This document shows, piece after piece, positions 5,101 through 11,976 of a stretch of DNA of 11,976 nt. Each line of letters opens with the position of its first letter. Within the stretch, counting starts at the first letter, position 1. The DNA is from Lachnospiraceae bacterium (GTDB lineage: Bacteria > Bacillota > Clostridia > Lachnospirales > Lachnospiraceae), in assembly GCA_024699395.1 (NCBI GenBank), contig JAILPU010000268.1:1-11976 (forward strand), read 5' to 3'. A program made the position numbers and the translations under genes. The notes under the pieces are model-generated. The model saw nothing but the letters and a program-made list of their open reading frames with translations, had not been told where the DNA came from and made no database searches.

Positions 5101-7518
5101 CTATTCTGTTATCTCAAAATCAACAGTGGTTTCACCCTTAAAGAATTTTGAGCTGTCTGCAACAGTGGCATGAAGGGTATACTTTCCGGGTGCAGAGGGC
5201 ATGATATCCGAATCATAGGAACTTCCGTCCGAAGCAGTACCCGTTACAGTGTAGATAATATCATCATACTCCTTGAAGAGTTTTTCCTCTTCGTCGCTTC
5301 CCTCCTTGTAGGCAGTGATATCAAAGATATCAAGCTCTGCGGGCTTTTGGTCATAAGCTTTGTCAAATACGTAAACGCCCTTGAACCAGATGTTTCTCTT
5401 CTCGATATCGGGAACGCAGGAACCATCCTTCTTAACGGTAAAGGTATCGTAAAGAGTGGAATTAATTCCGTTGTATGAATAGGTATCGAAGTTAAGGACA
5501 TCGCCCTTGATTCTTACAATACCGTAGAACTGCTTACGAACTCTCTGCGCACAAAGTTCATCGTTAACAACACTGGTGGCACAGCCTTCCTCAATGTACT
5601 CGTCGGGAACCTGATATCTGGACTCGGCATTTTCCTTGGAGATATCAAGAGACTTCTCACCGGCATAGTTCATGGTAACATAGTGAGTTCCTTCAGGCTC
5701 TACATTGTAATATCTGCCTTCTTTCTCCACGTCCTTTGTGAAAGGATCGTCGTAACTTACCTCACCGAATCCCTCACCGGTCTCACGCTCATTGGAGGTA
5801 TAACCGTCAAAGAAATCACCGTTAACATCCTTACCGTAATAGTAAGAATTGGATCTGGTATATGCATGGTCATGACCCTGAAGCACAAGGTCAACGGAAT
5901 ATTTTGCAAAGAGGGGACAGAGATTCTCTCTGAGAGCTCTGGAACCGCCGTCCATTGTATGGTAGCCCACGCTCATCATACCTGCATGGGTGGTAACGAT
6001 AATCCATTTGATCTCGCCGTCCTCACGCATCTTCTCGGCAGTCTGAAGTTGTTCCTCAATCCAAGCGTACTGCTCACGGTAATCACAGTAAGGATCGTAC
6101 TCACCGTTTCCCGAGCCCTCAAGATATGAAGACTCATTGGAGTTTGTGGTTATAACGTAAGCATTTCCGATCTTGATGGCAGAACATCCGCCGGATGAAT
6201 GAGTATTGTGGTTTCCGCAGGTACAATAGTCAGCAAAATCAACATCGTACATGGAATAGAAAGCATCAACAGAGCAGTCATGGTTACCTGCAAGAGGCAT
6301 TATAACCGTATCCATCATATCATCCGCATCAAAATCCACTGCCATATTGAACTCATCGATAAAGTAATCATCGTCGTGACACTCGTTGGTGATATCACCT
6401 GTGTTAATATATCCCACAAGATTTGAATCAATTCCCCTTGCAGTCTGGAATGCCTCTCTCATAAGGGCCTCATACTGACGGTACTGTGACTCATCCTCAG
6501 CCTGGGGATCTGTTACATAGATAAAGAAGAAATCATCGAGATCTGCCTTTATGGTCCAGAGACCGGGTCTTGAGTAACCTACGCTCTCGCCACCCACTCT
6601 GTAATAATACTGGCTTCCCTCGGGAAGATTTTCAACATGTGCCTTGTGGCAGTAGTAAACAGCGGACTCATCCGAATTTTCAATCTCGGTATTGAAATAA
6701 TCCTTTACCTCTGTGACCTTACCCTCTTTAAGAGCCTTGTCCCAATCAAAGGTGTAGATATCGGATACTTCCTTTTTGTCAACATACTGTAAAACTGTGT
6801 CTGCACCTTCCTCGTCAACTGTTCTCCATGCAACACCTCTGGAATAAACATCGTTGTAGAAAGTGGTGGCAACACCCTTAACCACGTCTGAAACCTCATA
6901 TGAATAGCTCTTTGCCTCAGGCTTTGAAACATCTGTTATAACAAAAATCTGACCGAAATCAAGCTCTGTGCCTTCAGGTGCTCCATCCCCTTTAATTCTA
7001 AGGGCTACAAGCTTCTGATCAAAGAAATCCTCTGTGATTTCCATTGTGGCAAAGCCCTTTGTATAGTTCATATCTCCAATCCAAAGGCTGTCCCATCCTT
7101 CGGGATCGTCTATAAGACCTTCAATATAAACGGAACGGAAAGGGAAATCATTCTTGGGCTCATATTTAAATACAAGCACATCCCCTTCTTTGACTGTAAC
7201 GCCCTCGCCCCCTTCTATAAGAGCGCGGACTCTCACGCTGTCCTCCTGGTCATCGGTTATAAACACAAGTTCATTCTTGTCGTTAACCGAATCGTACTGC
7301 AGGCTTCCGTCCTCGGTAAAAAGGTTTTCGTTATCCATTTTTACCATACCGGTAATGGTTCCCACAACGTCACCGCATGTAACCTGTTTACCTACTTCAT
7401 AAACATTTTCCTCAAAATTTTTCTCCGAACCGGCCTGCTTTTTGCCGCAGCCGGCAACAATAAGCGTCGTTGCCAGGAGAACGCCGGCAAACAGCTTTTT
7501 GGTTATATTCTTATTCAT
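5101..7518 (-). CDS. Surface lipoprotein with purple-acid-phosphatase-like metallophosphoesterase domain
   Basis: An 805-residue exported lipoprotein. A lysine-rich start and hydrophobic helix lead to the lipobox VAGC with Cys24, so it should be lipid-anchored outside the membrane. Residues 36-200 are beta-rich and unassigned. Residues ~205-325 resemble the fibronectin-like N-domain of purple acid phosphatases (LPEGSQYYYRVG). The calcineurin-like catalytic domain follows with all five motifs: TDPQ (336-339), GDITN (374-378), GNHD (411-414), TTHAG (509-513) and GHDHAYTR (548-555). The metal-binding Tyr of the PAP motif GDxxY is Asn378 here, so a purple Fe(III)-tyrosinate centre is not expected. 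A Cys/His-rich loop lies at 415-445. The last ~100 residues look like an Ig-like YDG/MBG-type module. Expected activity is phosphomonoester or phosphodiester hydrolysis; substrate unknown. The ATG at 7518 has GGAGG 9 bases upstream. It is the second gene of an operon. Confidence 0.87.
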   Translation of the reverse strand: MNKNITKKLFAGVLLATTLIVAGCGKKQAGSEKNFEENVYEVGKQVTCGDVVGTITGMVKMDNENLFTEDGSLQYDSVNDKNELVFITDDQEDSVRVRALIEGGEGVTVKEGDVLVFKYEPKNDFPFRSVYIEGLIDDPEGWDSLWIGDMNYTKGFATMEITEDFFDQKLVALRIKGDGAPEGTELDFGQIFVITDVSKPEAKSYSYEVSDVVKGVATTFYNDVYSRGVAWRTVDEEGADTVLQYVDKKEVSDIYTFDWDKALKEGKVTEVKDYFNTEIENSDESAVYYCHKAHVENLPEGSQYYYRVGGESVGYSRPGLWTIKADLDDFFFIYVTDPQAEDESQYRQYEALMREAFQTARGIDSNLVGYINTGDITNECHDDDYFIDEFNMAVDFDADDMMDTVIMPLAGNHDCSVDAFYSMYDVDFADYCTCGNHNTHSSGGCSAIKIGNAYVITTNSNESSYLEGSGNGEYDPYCDYREQYAWIEEQLQTAEKMREDGEIKWIIVTTHAGMMSVGYHTMDGGSRALRENLCPLFAKYSVDLVLQGHDHAYTRSNSYYYGKDVNGDFFDGYTSNERETGEGFGEVSYDDPFTKDVEKEGRYYNVEPEGTHYVTMNYAGEKSLDISKENAESRYQVPDEYIEEGCATSVVNDELCAQRVRKQFYGIVRIKGDVLNFDTYSYNGINSTLYDTFTVKKDGSCVPDIEKRNIWFKGVYVFDKAYDQKPAELDIFDITAYKEGSDEEEKLFKEYDDIIYTVTGTASDGSSYDSDIMPSAPGKYTLHATVADSSKFFKGETTVDFEITE

Positions 7519-7527
7519 CTGCCCTAT

Positions 7528-7535
7528 CCTCCCTA
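7528..7535 (-). promoter_or_regulatory. Shine-Dalgarno abutting the upstream stop codon (translational coupling)
   Basis: On the minus strand the TAG stop of the DUF4832 gene (7535-7533) is followed immediately by GGAGG (7532-7528), 9 bases before the metallophosphoesterase ATG at 7518. Ribosomes terminating on the first gene would sit on the second gene's binding site, so the two proteins are probably made in linked amounts. Confidence 0.75.
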
Positions 7536-10412
7536 TTTAGTAACTTCAATCTCATAAAGTTCGTACATCTTATCACCGATCTCATTAGCCATACCAAGAT
7601 TCATAACAGGCTTAAGCTCCTGATCGGAAGAATTTTTCCCAACAACACATACAGCCAGACGGCATTTACCCTCCGCGGATGAAGATACGGGAATAGAGAC
7701 AGTTATATCCTCGGACTGTCCGGGCATTAAATCGCAAGCTGCGAAATCCTTTGTTCCGATTCCGAAATCCTTTTTGTCTTCAATGTCGTTTTCAGGCAGT
7801 ACCACAACACAAACACTGTAGTCTCCGTAAGCGGGGCAAAGTCCGTCATTGGTCATTGTGAGGGTAACCTCTGCATTGCTTCCTGCTTTCACGCTATCAA
7901 GTTTGTTAACTTTACTTACTCTGAAACGATATCCCATCTTGGTCTGGAGATAATCAATATTTCCGCCGTACATTGCCTGCTCCTTGGAACCTGCCTTAAG
8001 GTCGCAGGGTGAGCAGGGTCCCAACCAAGTTGTGCGGGAATCTCTGAGATAGCTCAAAGTCTGCATAAAGGAATCATTGTTAACCCAGCATGTAACATCA
8101 CCGCTGGCAAATTCTCCGCCGGAGAAGTTTTTCTTCCAGAACTCGGGATCTTTGGATACATCCGCAAGGTATGTGAGGGTTCCCTCTTCCTGTCCGAATA
8201 CATCGTTAAAGAGTCCGAAGCCTGCTTCTCTTGAGAAATCATAAGCTTCTCTGATACCCACCTTGGTGAGCTTGAAATTGTCTGTATATGCCTTAGCGTA
8301 CTCTTCAACTCTTGTTTTTCCGGGGAATTCTCCGGAACCGAAATCACAGTCTTCAAAAGAATCTGCTGAGGGCCATGTGTGCATCTCGCCCCAGTGTCCC
8401 AAAGAACCCATCTCGATATATGCCGCCGAGCCGTCGAATTTATCGGCGATTGCTTTCATGCAGGCATAGTGATAATCAAGAAGTGTATCAGACTCATAAT
8501 TGGGTGAGAAGCCGCCGCCTCCCAATACATCATAGTCGGGGAAATTGTAGAAGGTTCCCGCATCGGATGTTTTACCCTCCAGAACTTCATTACAAAGCTC
8601 TGCAAAAAGCCATGTGGGGATATCCATGCGATAATCTCCCGTTGCCACAAGCTTGTCTGCTGCCTCTATGGTAACAGTGCCCTCTGCGGCAAGATTTTTG
8701 TCCTCAATAAATTTCTTGTCAACAACTTCGCCGTAATTCTCGTCTTTTCTGGATCCCGTAAGATAATCGGGATTATCCATTACAAATCTGATTACGAAGT
8801 TGACATCTTTATCTTCCCAATATGAAACGTGGTATTCATTTTCCACATTTTCCCAGTCAAATACGCCCTTTGAGGTTTCAAGATTTGCCCAGGAAAGTCC
8901 CATATAGGCCAGCTTATAATCAAAAGCAATCGACTCGGCATCTTCACTGTCTATGGTTGACCAGCATACCCAGCCCGTTCCCGGATTGGAGAATGCCTTG
9001 TAACCTGCTGCAGGATACACATAACCGTCATCATAGGACATTTCAAATGCATCCTCTGTGTTTGCAAAGCCTTCTGTGGGAACAGATACCTCTCTGTTCA
9101 AAGCAAAAGCATGAACACCCACATTTGAAGGATTGCCCATATCTTCAAGATATACGGAAGCAGTTATATAATCCTCATAATAATCTTCTTTAACAGCGGT
9201 TATGGGTGCTCCCAGTTTGTCATCGGCTATAACAGGGTAAAGCTTCTGCATACGCACCACATAATCACAGCCCTCAAGTCCCAGATAGTTGAAACCTGCG
9301 CTTTTATCCGTATCAAGCACAAAAGATGTTCTTGTATTAAGATCCTTCTCTGCAGATGAAAGCATGGTATAGAATCTGTTCTGTGAACAAGCCGCTACAA
9401 GCTCGTAGGTTTCAGACTCATCCTTAGCAGAAACGCTGTTTACCACAAACCACTCACCCATATCGCCTGTGAAAATATCCTCGGTAATTGAACCGGGCTC
9501 GGGATCGTTGATCTTAAGAGTGAAGGGCTTTATCTCGCTTCTTACGCCGCTCTTAACTTTAAGATTGATTTGGTACGCTCCGGGAGCAAGGAGTTTTCTG
9601 TCTGTTATAAGCTTATCGCCCTCGATCCTGAAATACTTATTGTCGGGACCGTTTTTCTCACTTGATACAAAGGTGTATGTATAATTCTCACCATCACCAC
9701 CCTGTGCCGAAAGAGTTGCACAAACTCCGTCAAGCATGGCAGGTTCTGTAAGAGCGGGGATAGTTTCCTGCTTAAGTTCAAAATCACTTATATAAGGCTC
9801 ATCGGATACAATGGTGGAATTCTCCTTTGTATCGGCTATAAGTGTGCCTTCATCAAGATATTTGTAAACGGATTCCCACGACTCGTTCAAAAGAACAATC
9901 TGGAAACCGATTTTTTCACTTGAAGGGTTTATTACCTCATAGGGAACCTTAACCTCATATGCGGAACCATCCTCAGATGTTCCGAACTCGGCTTCTCCAA
10001 CTTCGGTGCCGGGCCACTCGCCGCCAAAGGACTGGTACATGGTTCCGTTTTCCATAAGAAACTCATATCCGCCACCGTCTGTCAAAAAGCCGGTATCCGG
10101 ATTATTGTCCACATCGAGGTAAACCTGAAAATAGCACCACTTTGAAAGCTCATTGACAACGAACAAAATGTCGAAGCTGTCATCGGTGCAATAAGCAGCC
10201 ACTCTGTCAAATACCCCCTCCGGTTCCTCCAAAATATCCACGATATCTTTCCATTCACTCACGTTACCATCCGGAATAAAATCGTCTTCCGCGCAAACGT
10301 TACCCAGTGAAACATTACCGAATGCCGCACCGAATACCATCATTCCCGCAATCGCCATGGAAGCTGCCTTTTTTAACGCTTTTTTCCGAAACATGTTACG
10401 TTGATTGCGCAT
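7533..10412 (-). CDS. Secreted DUF4832/DUF4874 glycoside-hydrolase-like protein with two N-terminal CBM9/DOMON-like modules
   Basis: A 959-residue secreted protein. The ATG at 10412 has AAGGAGG 7 bases upstream. A basic N-terminus and hydrophobic helix end near VCA-ED (residue 41), a likely signal peptidase I site. Modules: 42-205, CBM9/DOMON-like (GNVSEW, then DVDNNPDTGF); 210-302, cadherin/Ig-like (FRIEGDKLITDRKLLAPGAY); 305-455, a second copy of the first type (GDMGEW, VLDTDKSAGF); 465-830, a TIM-barrel-like catalytic region of the DUF4874/DUF4832 type, with NPGTGW (476-481), LSWANLETSKGVFDW (506-520), DIPTWLF (597-603) and EMGSLGHWGEMH (667-678); 830-959, the C-terminal beta domain of that family. 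Glu667 and Glu676 are candidate catalytic acids. The family is related to beta-galactosidase-type glycosidases but is biochemically poorly described. Role: probably cleaves or binds an extracellular glycan. It is co-transcribed with the surface metallophosphoesterase. Confidence 0.83.
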   Translation of the reverse strand: MRNQRNMFRKKALKKAASMAIAGMMVFGAAFGNVSLGNVCAEDDFIPDGNVSEWKDIVDILEEPEGVFDRVAAYCTDDSFDILFVVNELSKWCYFQVYLDVDNNPDTGFLTDGGGYEFLMENGTMYQSFGGEWPGTEVGEAEFGTSEDGSAYEVKVPYEVINPSSEKIGFQIVLLNESWESVYKYLDEGTLIADTKENSTIVSDEPYISDFELKQETIPALTEPAMLDGVCATLSAQGGDGENYTYTFVSSEKNGPDNKYFRIEGDKLITDRKLLAPGAYQINLKVKSGVRSEIKPFTLKINDPEPGSITEDIFTGDMGEWFVVNSVSAKDESETYELVAACSQNRFYTMLSSAEKDLNTRTSFVLDTDKSAGFNYLGLEGCDYVVRMQKLYPVIADDKLGAPITAVKEDYYEDYITASVYLEDMGNPSNVGVHAFALNREVSVPTEGFANTEDAFEMSYDDGYVYPAAGYKAFSNPGTGWVCWSTIDSEDAESIAFDYKLAYMGLSWANLETSKGVFDWENVENEYHVSYWEDKDVNFVIRFVMDNPDYLTGSRKDENYGEVVDKKFIEDKNLAAEGTVTIEAADKLVATGDYRMDIPTWLFAELCNEVLEGKTSDAGTFYNFPDYDVLGGGGFSPNYESDTLLDYHYACMKAIADKFDGSAAYIEMGSLGHWGEMHTWPSADSFEDCDFGSGEFPGKTRVEEYAKAYTDNFKLTKVGIREAYDFSREAGFGLFNDVFGQEEGTLTYLADVSKDPEFWKKNFSGGEFASGDVTCWVNNDSFMQTLSYLRDSRTTWLGPCSPCDLKAGSKEQAMYGGNIDYLQTKMGYRFRVSKVNKLDSVKAGSNAEVTLTMTNDGLCPAYGDYSVCVVVLPENDIEDKKDFGIGTKDFAACDLMPGQSEDITVSIPVSSSAEGKCRLAVCVVGKNSSDQELKPVMNLGMANEIGDKMYELYEIEVTK

Positions 10413-10502
10413 TGCAATCCCTCCTTTTTTAATTATTTCGCACAATGGAATCAGTCCTGTTTTGGTTAATATTTACAGTTTTTGTCCCATTTTGTGAGAT
10501 TT

Positions 10503-10531
10503 TTTCGTAATCTTTGCCTATGATTACTAAA
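10503..10531. promoter_or_regulatory. Dyad (candidate operator) upstream of the exported-enzyme operon
   Basis: TTTCGTAATC (10503-10512) and GATTACTAAA (10522-10531) are inverted repeats with 9 of 10 positions pairing around a 9-base spacer. The dyad overlaps the candidate -10 hexamer of the DUF4832 operon, a typical position for a repressor site. The regulator is not in the window. Confidence 0.4.
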
Positions 10532-10552
10532 GAAGTTTAACATGTTTAGCAA
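10524..10552 (-). promoter_or_regulatory. Candidate promoter for the DUF4832/metallophosphoesterase operon
   Basis: Minus-strand TTGCTA (10552-10547) and TAGTAA (10529-10524) lie 17 bases apart, matching 4 and 3-4 consensus bases. This gives a leader of about 100 bases before the ATG at 10412. The region 10413-10615 is otherwise gene-free and AT-rich. Other AT-rich hexamers nearby could serve instead, so the assignment is weak. Confidence 0.3.
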
Positions 10553-10615
10553 ATAATATAAACAATTTTTTAAACGTTTCTTTTAATATTCTATTTCGAT
10601 ATATTACTATACAGC

Positions 10616-10678
10616 AAAAGAGAAGCGCTTTTTACCGAAGGTAGCTTTGCAATCCCTCGGCTTACGCGCTTCTCTTTT
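10616..10678. terminator. Long composite hairpin, probable terminator of the flavoprotein gene
   Basis: The outer arms AAAAGAGAAGCGC (10616-10628) and GCGCTTCTCTTTT (10666-10678) are perfectly complementary over 13 bp. Inside, CCGAAGG (10635-10641) and CCCTCGG (10654-10660) pair with one mismatch around a 12-base loop. The structure begins 23 bases after the flavoprotein stop. Its T run falls within the stem on the minus strand, whereas on the + strand it is followed by a T-rich stretch. It is longer and more elaborate than the other two terminators here, so it may be a dispersed hairpin repeat that doubles as a terminator. Confidence 0.65.
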
Positions 10679-10701
10679 TATGTTTTTTACTTCAATATTG
10701 T

Positions 10702-11976
10702 TTAGTTTAATGATTTCTCGGCGATTTTGTCTGCCACATATACGCCGCTGGCTGAAGCATGGCTTAAGGGGTGGGTTACTCCGCTTCCGTCTCCTATAAT
10801 ATAAAGACCCTTGTGCTCCGTTTCAAGATTCTCATCCAGCTTAACTTCCATGTTGTAGAATTTAACCTCCACACCATAGAGAAGAGTATCATCATTGGCA
10901 GTTCCGGGAGCAATCTTATCAAGAGCGTAAATCATCTCCATGATTCCGTCCAATATTCTCTTGGGAAGAACAAGACTGAGATCTCCGGGTGTGGCATCGA
11001 GAGTAGGTCTCACTGTGCCTTCCTCAATTCTCTTGACGTTACTTCTTCTTCCTCTCTCAAGGTCACCGAAACGCTGGACTATAACGCCGCCTCCCAGCAT
11101 ATTGGATAATCTCGCAATGCTTTCGCCGTAGCCGTTGGAATCCTTGAAAGGCTCCGAGAAATGTTTTGCCACAAGAAGGGCAAAGTTGGTATTCTCCGTT
11201 TTCCTTGAAGGATCCTCAAAGCTGTGACCGTTAACAGTAACGATACCGTTAGTATTTTCATTTACCACAATACCGTTGGGGTTCATGCAGAAGGTTCTCA
11301 CAGCATCCTCAAACTTCTCGGTTCTGTATACGATTTTACTCTCATATAACTTGTCTGTAAGATGTGAAAAAATAACAGCCGGCAACTCCACTCTCACACC
11401 TATATCCACGCGGTTTGAAAGAGTGCTGATATTAAGATCGTTGCATACCTTCTCCATCCACTTGCTTCCGCTTCTTCCCACGGATACGATACAGTATTCG
11501 CAATCTTCGCTTGTGTCCTTGGTATTTACCCTGTAACCCTTATCAAGCTTCTCTATGCTTTCAACAGGTGTGTTAAAATAAAAATCCACCTTATCCTTAA
11601 GCTTTGCGTAAATATTTTCCAGAACCACATAATTGATGTCCGTTCCCAGGTGTCTCACGGAAGCATCAAGAAGAGTGAGCCTGTTCTGCATGCAGAGCTT
11701 CTTGAATTCGCTTCCCGCAGTGGAGAACATCTTGGTATTGGCTCCACCGTTTTCCATGTTGATATCATCAACATAACGCATAAGCTCAAGAGCCTTTTCT
11801 TTACCGATATACTGGTAAAGGGTTCCGCCGAAATCATTGGTTATATTGTATTTTCCGTCGGAAAAAGCCCCCGCGCCTCCAAAACCGTTCATTATGGCAC
11901 AGGTTTTACACTTTATACAGCTCTTAACCTTCTTGCCGTCTATGGGACAATGTCTTTTTTCAAGAGGATATCCTGT
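10702..11976 (-). CDS. FAD-dependent dehydrogenase, COG2509-type, N-terminus outside window
   Basis: The frame stays open to the right edge, so the ATG at 11892 is internal: the conserved block NGFGGAGAFSDGKYNIT continues from coded sequence upstream. 424 residues are visible. The first 28 contain a C-x9-C-x2-C-x2-C motif (codons at 11949-11947, 11919-11917, 11910-11908, 11901-11899), which members of this family commonly show just before the GGAGAFSDGK block. Further on, CIVSVGRSGSKWM and, near the end, GLYIIGDGSGVTHPLSHASASG are the FAD-contacting segments of two-dinucleotide-binding flavoproteins (HI0933/COG2509-like). The GxGxxG Rossmann loop that should begin the protein lies outside. 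Its substrate is unknown; a cytosolic redox role is likely. The cysteines could bind a metal or Fe-S cluster. The gene ends at a large hairpin and is separated from the exported-enzyme operon by 289 bases. Confidence 0.85.
   Translation of the reverse strand, partial: TGYPLEKRHCPIDGKKVKSCIKCKTCAIMNGFGGAGAFSDGKYNITNDFGGTLYQYIGKEKALELMRYVDDINMENGGANTKMFSTAGSEFKKLCMQNRLTLLDASVRHLGTDINYVVLENIYAKLKDKVDFYFNTPVESIEKLDKGYRVNTKDTSEDCEYCIVSVGRSGSKWMEKVCNDLNISTLSNRVDIGVRVELPAVIFSHLTDKLYESKIVYRTEKFEDAVRTFCMNPNGIVVNENTNGIVTVNGHSFEDPSRKTENTNFALLVAKHFSEPFKDSNGYGESIARLSNMLGGGVIVQRFGDLERGRRSNVKRIEEGTVRPTLDATPGDLSLVLPKRILDGIMEMIYALDKIAPGTANDDTLLYGVEVKFYNMEVKLDENLETEHKGLYIIGDGSGVTHPLSHASASGVYVADKIAEKSLN

Noticed and set aside
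5683..6129. An open frame of 148 codons on the + strand with hydrophobic stretches
   Set aside because: Antisense to the catalytic domain of the metallophosphoesterase, whose motifs prove the minus-strand frame.
10570..10582. Possible CcpA cre site around AAACGTTT
   Set aside because: The central CG and flanking A/T are present, but the conserved outer TG and CA are missing.
10616..10678. Possible c-di-GMP-I (GEMM) riboswitch, because the minus strand contains GCAAAGCTACC
   Set aside because: The required first stem with the GGGCAAA-type core is absent and the element lies after a stop codon, not in a leader directed at the next gene.

Overview
The window looks like chromosomal DNA from a low-to-moderate GC, Gram-positive anaerobe of the Clostridia, most like Lachnospiraceae (a Butyrivibrio/Roseburia-type genome). 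The grounds are strong AGGAGG-type ribosome binding sites before nearly every start, AT-rich spacers with rho-independent hairpins, a lipobox lipoprotein, and familiar families (DUF1653, DUF4832, COG2509 flavoprotein, YegS-type lipid kinase). The genus is an inference. I see no rRNA, tRNA, CRISPR array, transposase or phage gene.

Layout. Left edge, + strand: the C-terminal part of a diacylglycerol-kinase-type lipid kinase (2-481), then a six-helix PAP2-superfamily membrane protein (614-1291) with its own candidate promoter preceded by three 11-bp-phased repeats. A bidirectional hairpin terminator (1397-1418) separates these from a long run of minus-strand genes. In transcription order, the first minus-strand group is a small membrane-anchored protein of unknown function (4850-4479), a DUF1653 protein with a 14-residue repeat linker (4400-3528), a cytosolic 5'-nucleotidase of the cN-I family (3496-2534) and a family-2 glycosyltransferase (2463-1435). 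The last three sit close together and may be one operon.

Upstream of that group, and separated by a terminator at 5041-5073, is a two-gene exported-enzyme operon: a 959-residue secreted DUF4832/DUF4874 glycosidase-like protein (10412-7533), followed after 14 bases by an 805-residue lipoprotein with a purple-acid-phosphatase-like metallophosphoesterase domain (7518-5101). The second gene's Shine-Dalgarno lies directly against the first gene's stop codon. A near-perfect dyad overlaps the candidate promoter of this operon. At the right edge is the C-terminal part of a COG2509-type FAD-dependent dehydrogenase (11976-10702) with a four-cysteine motif, ending in an unusually elaborate hairpin (10616-10678).

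How they may work together: the DUF4832 protein and the surface metallophosphoesterase probably act outside the membrane on the same kind of substrate, for example a glycan and its phosphate or phosphodiester decoration. This is inferred from co-transcription and localisation only. The lipid kinase and PAP2 protein both handle lipid-linked phosphate. Nothing here amounts to a clearly new defence or mobile system. The most unusual items are the secreted enzyme pair, the DUF1653 fusion with tandem repeats, the eukaryote-like cN-I nucleotidase and the composite hairpin.
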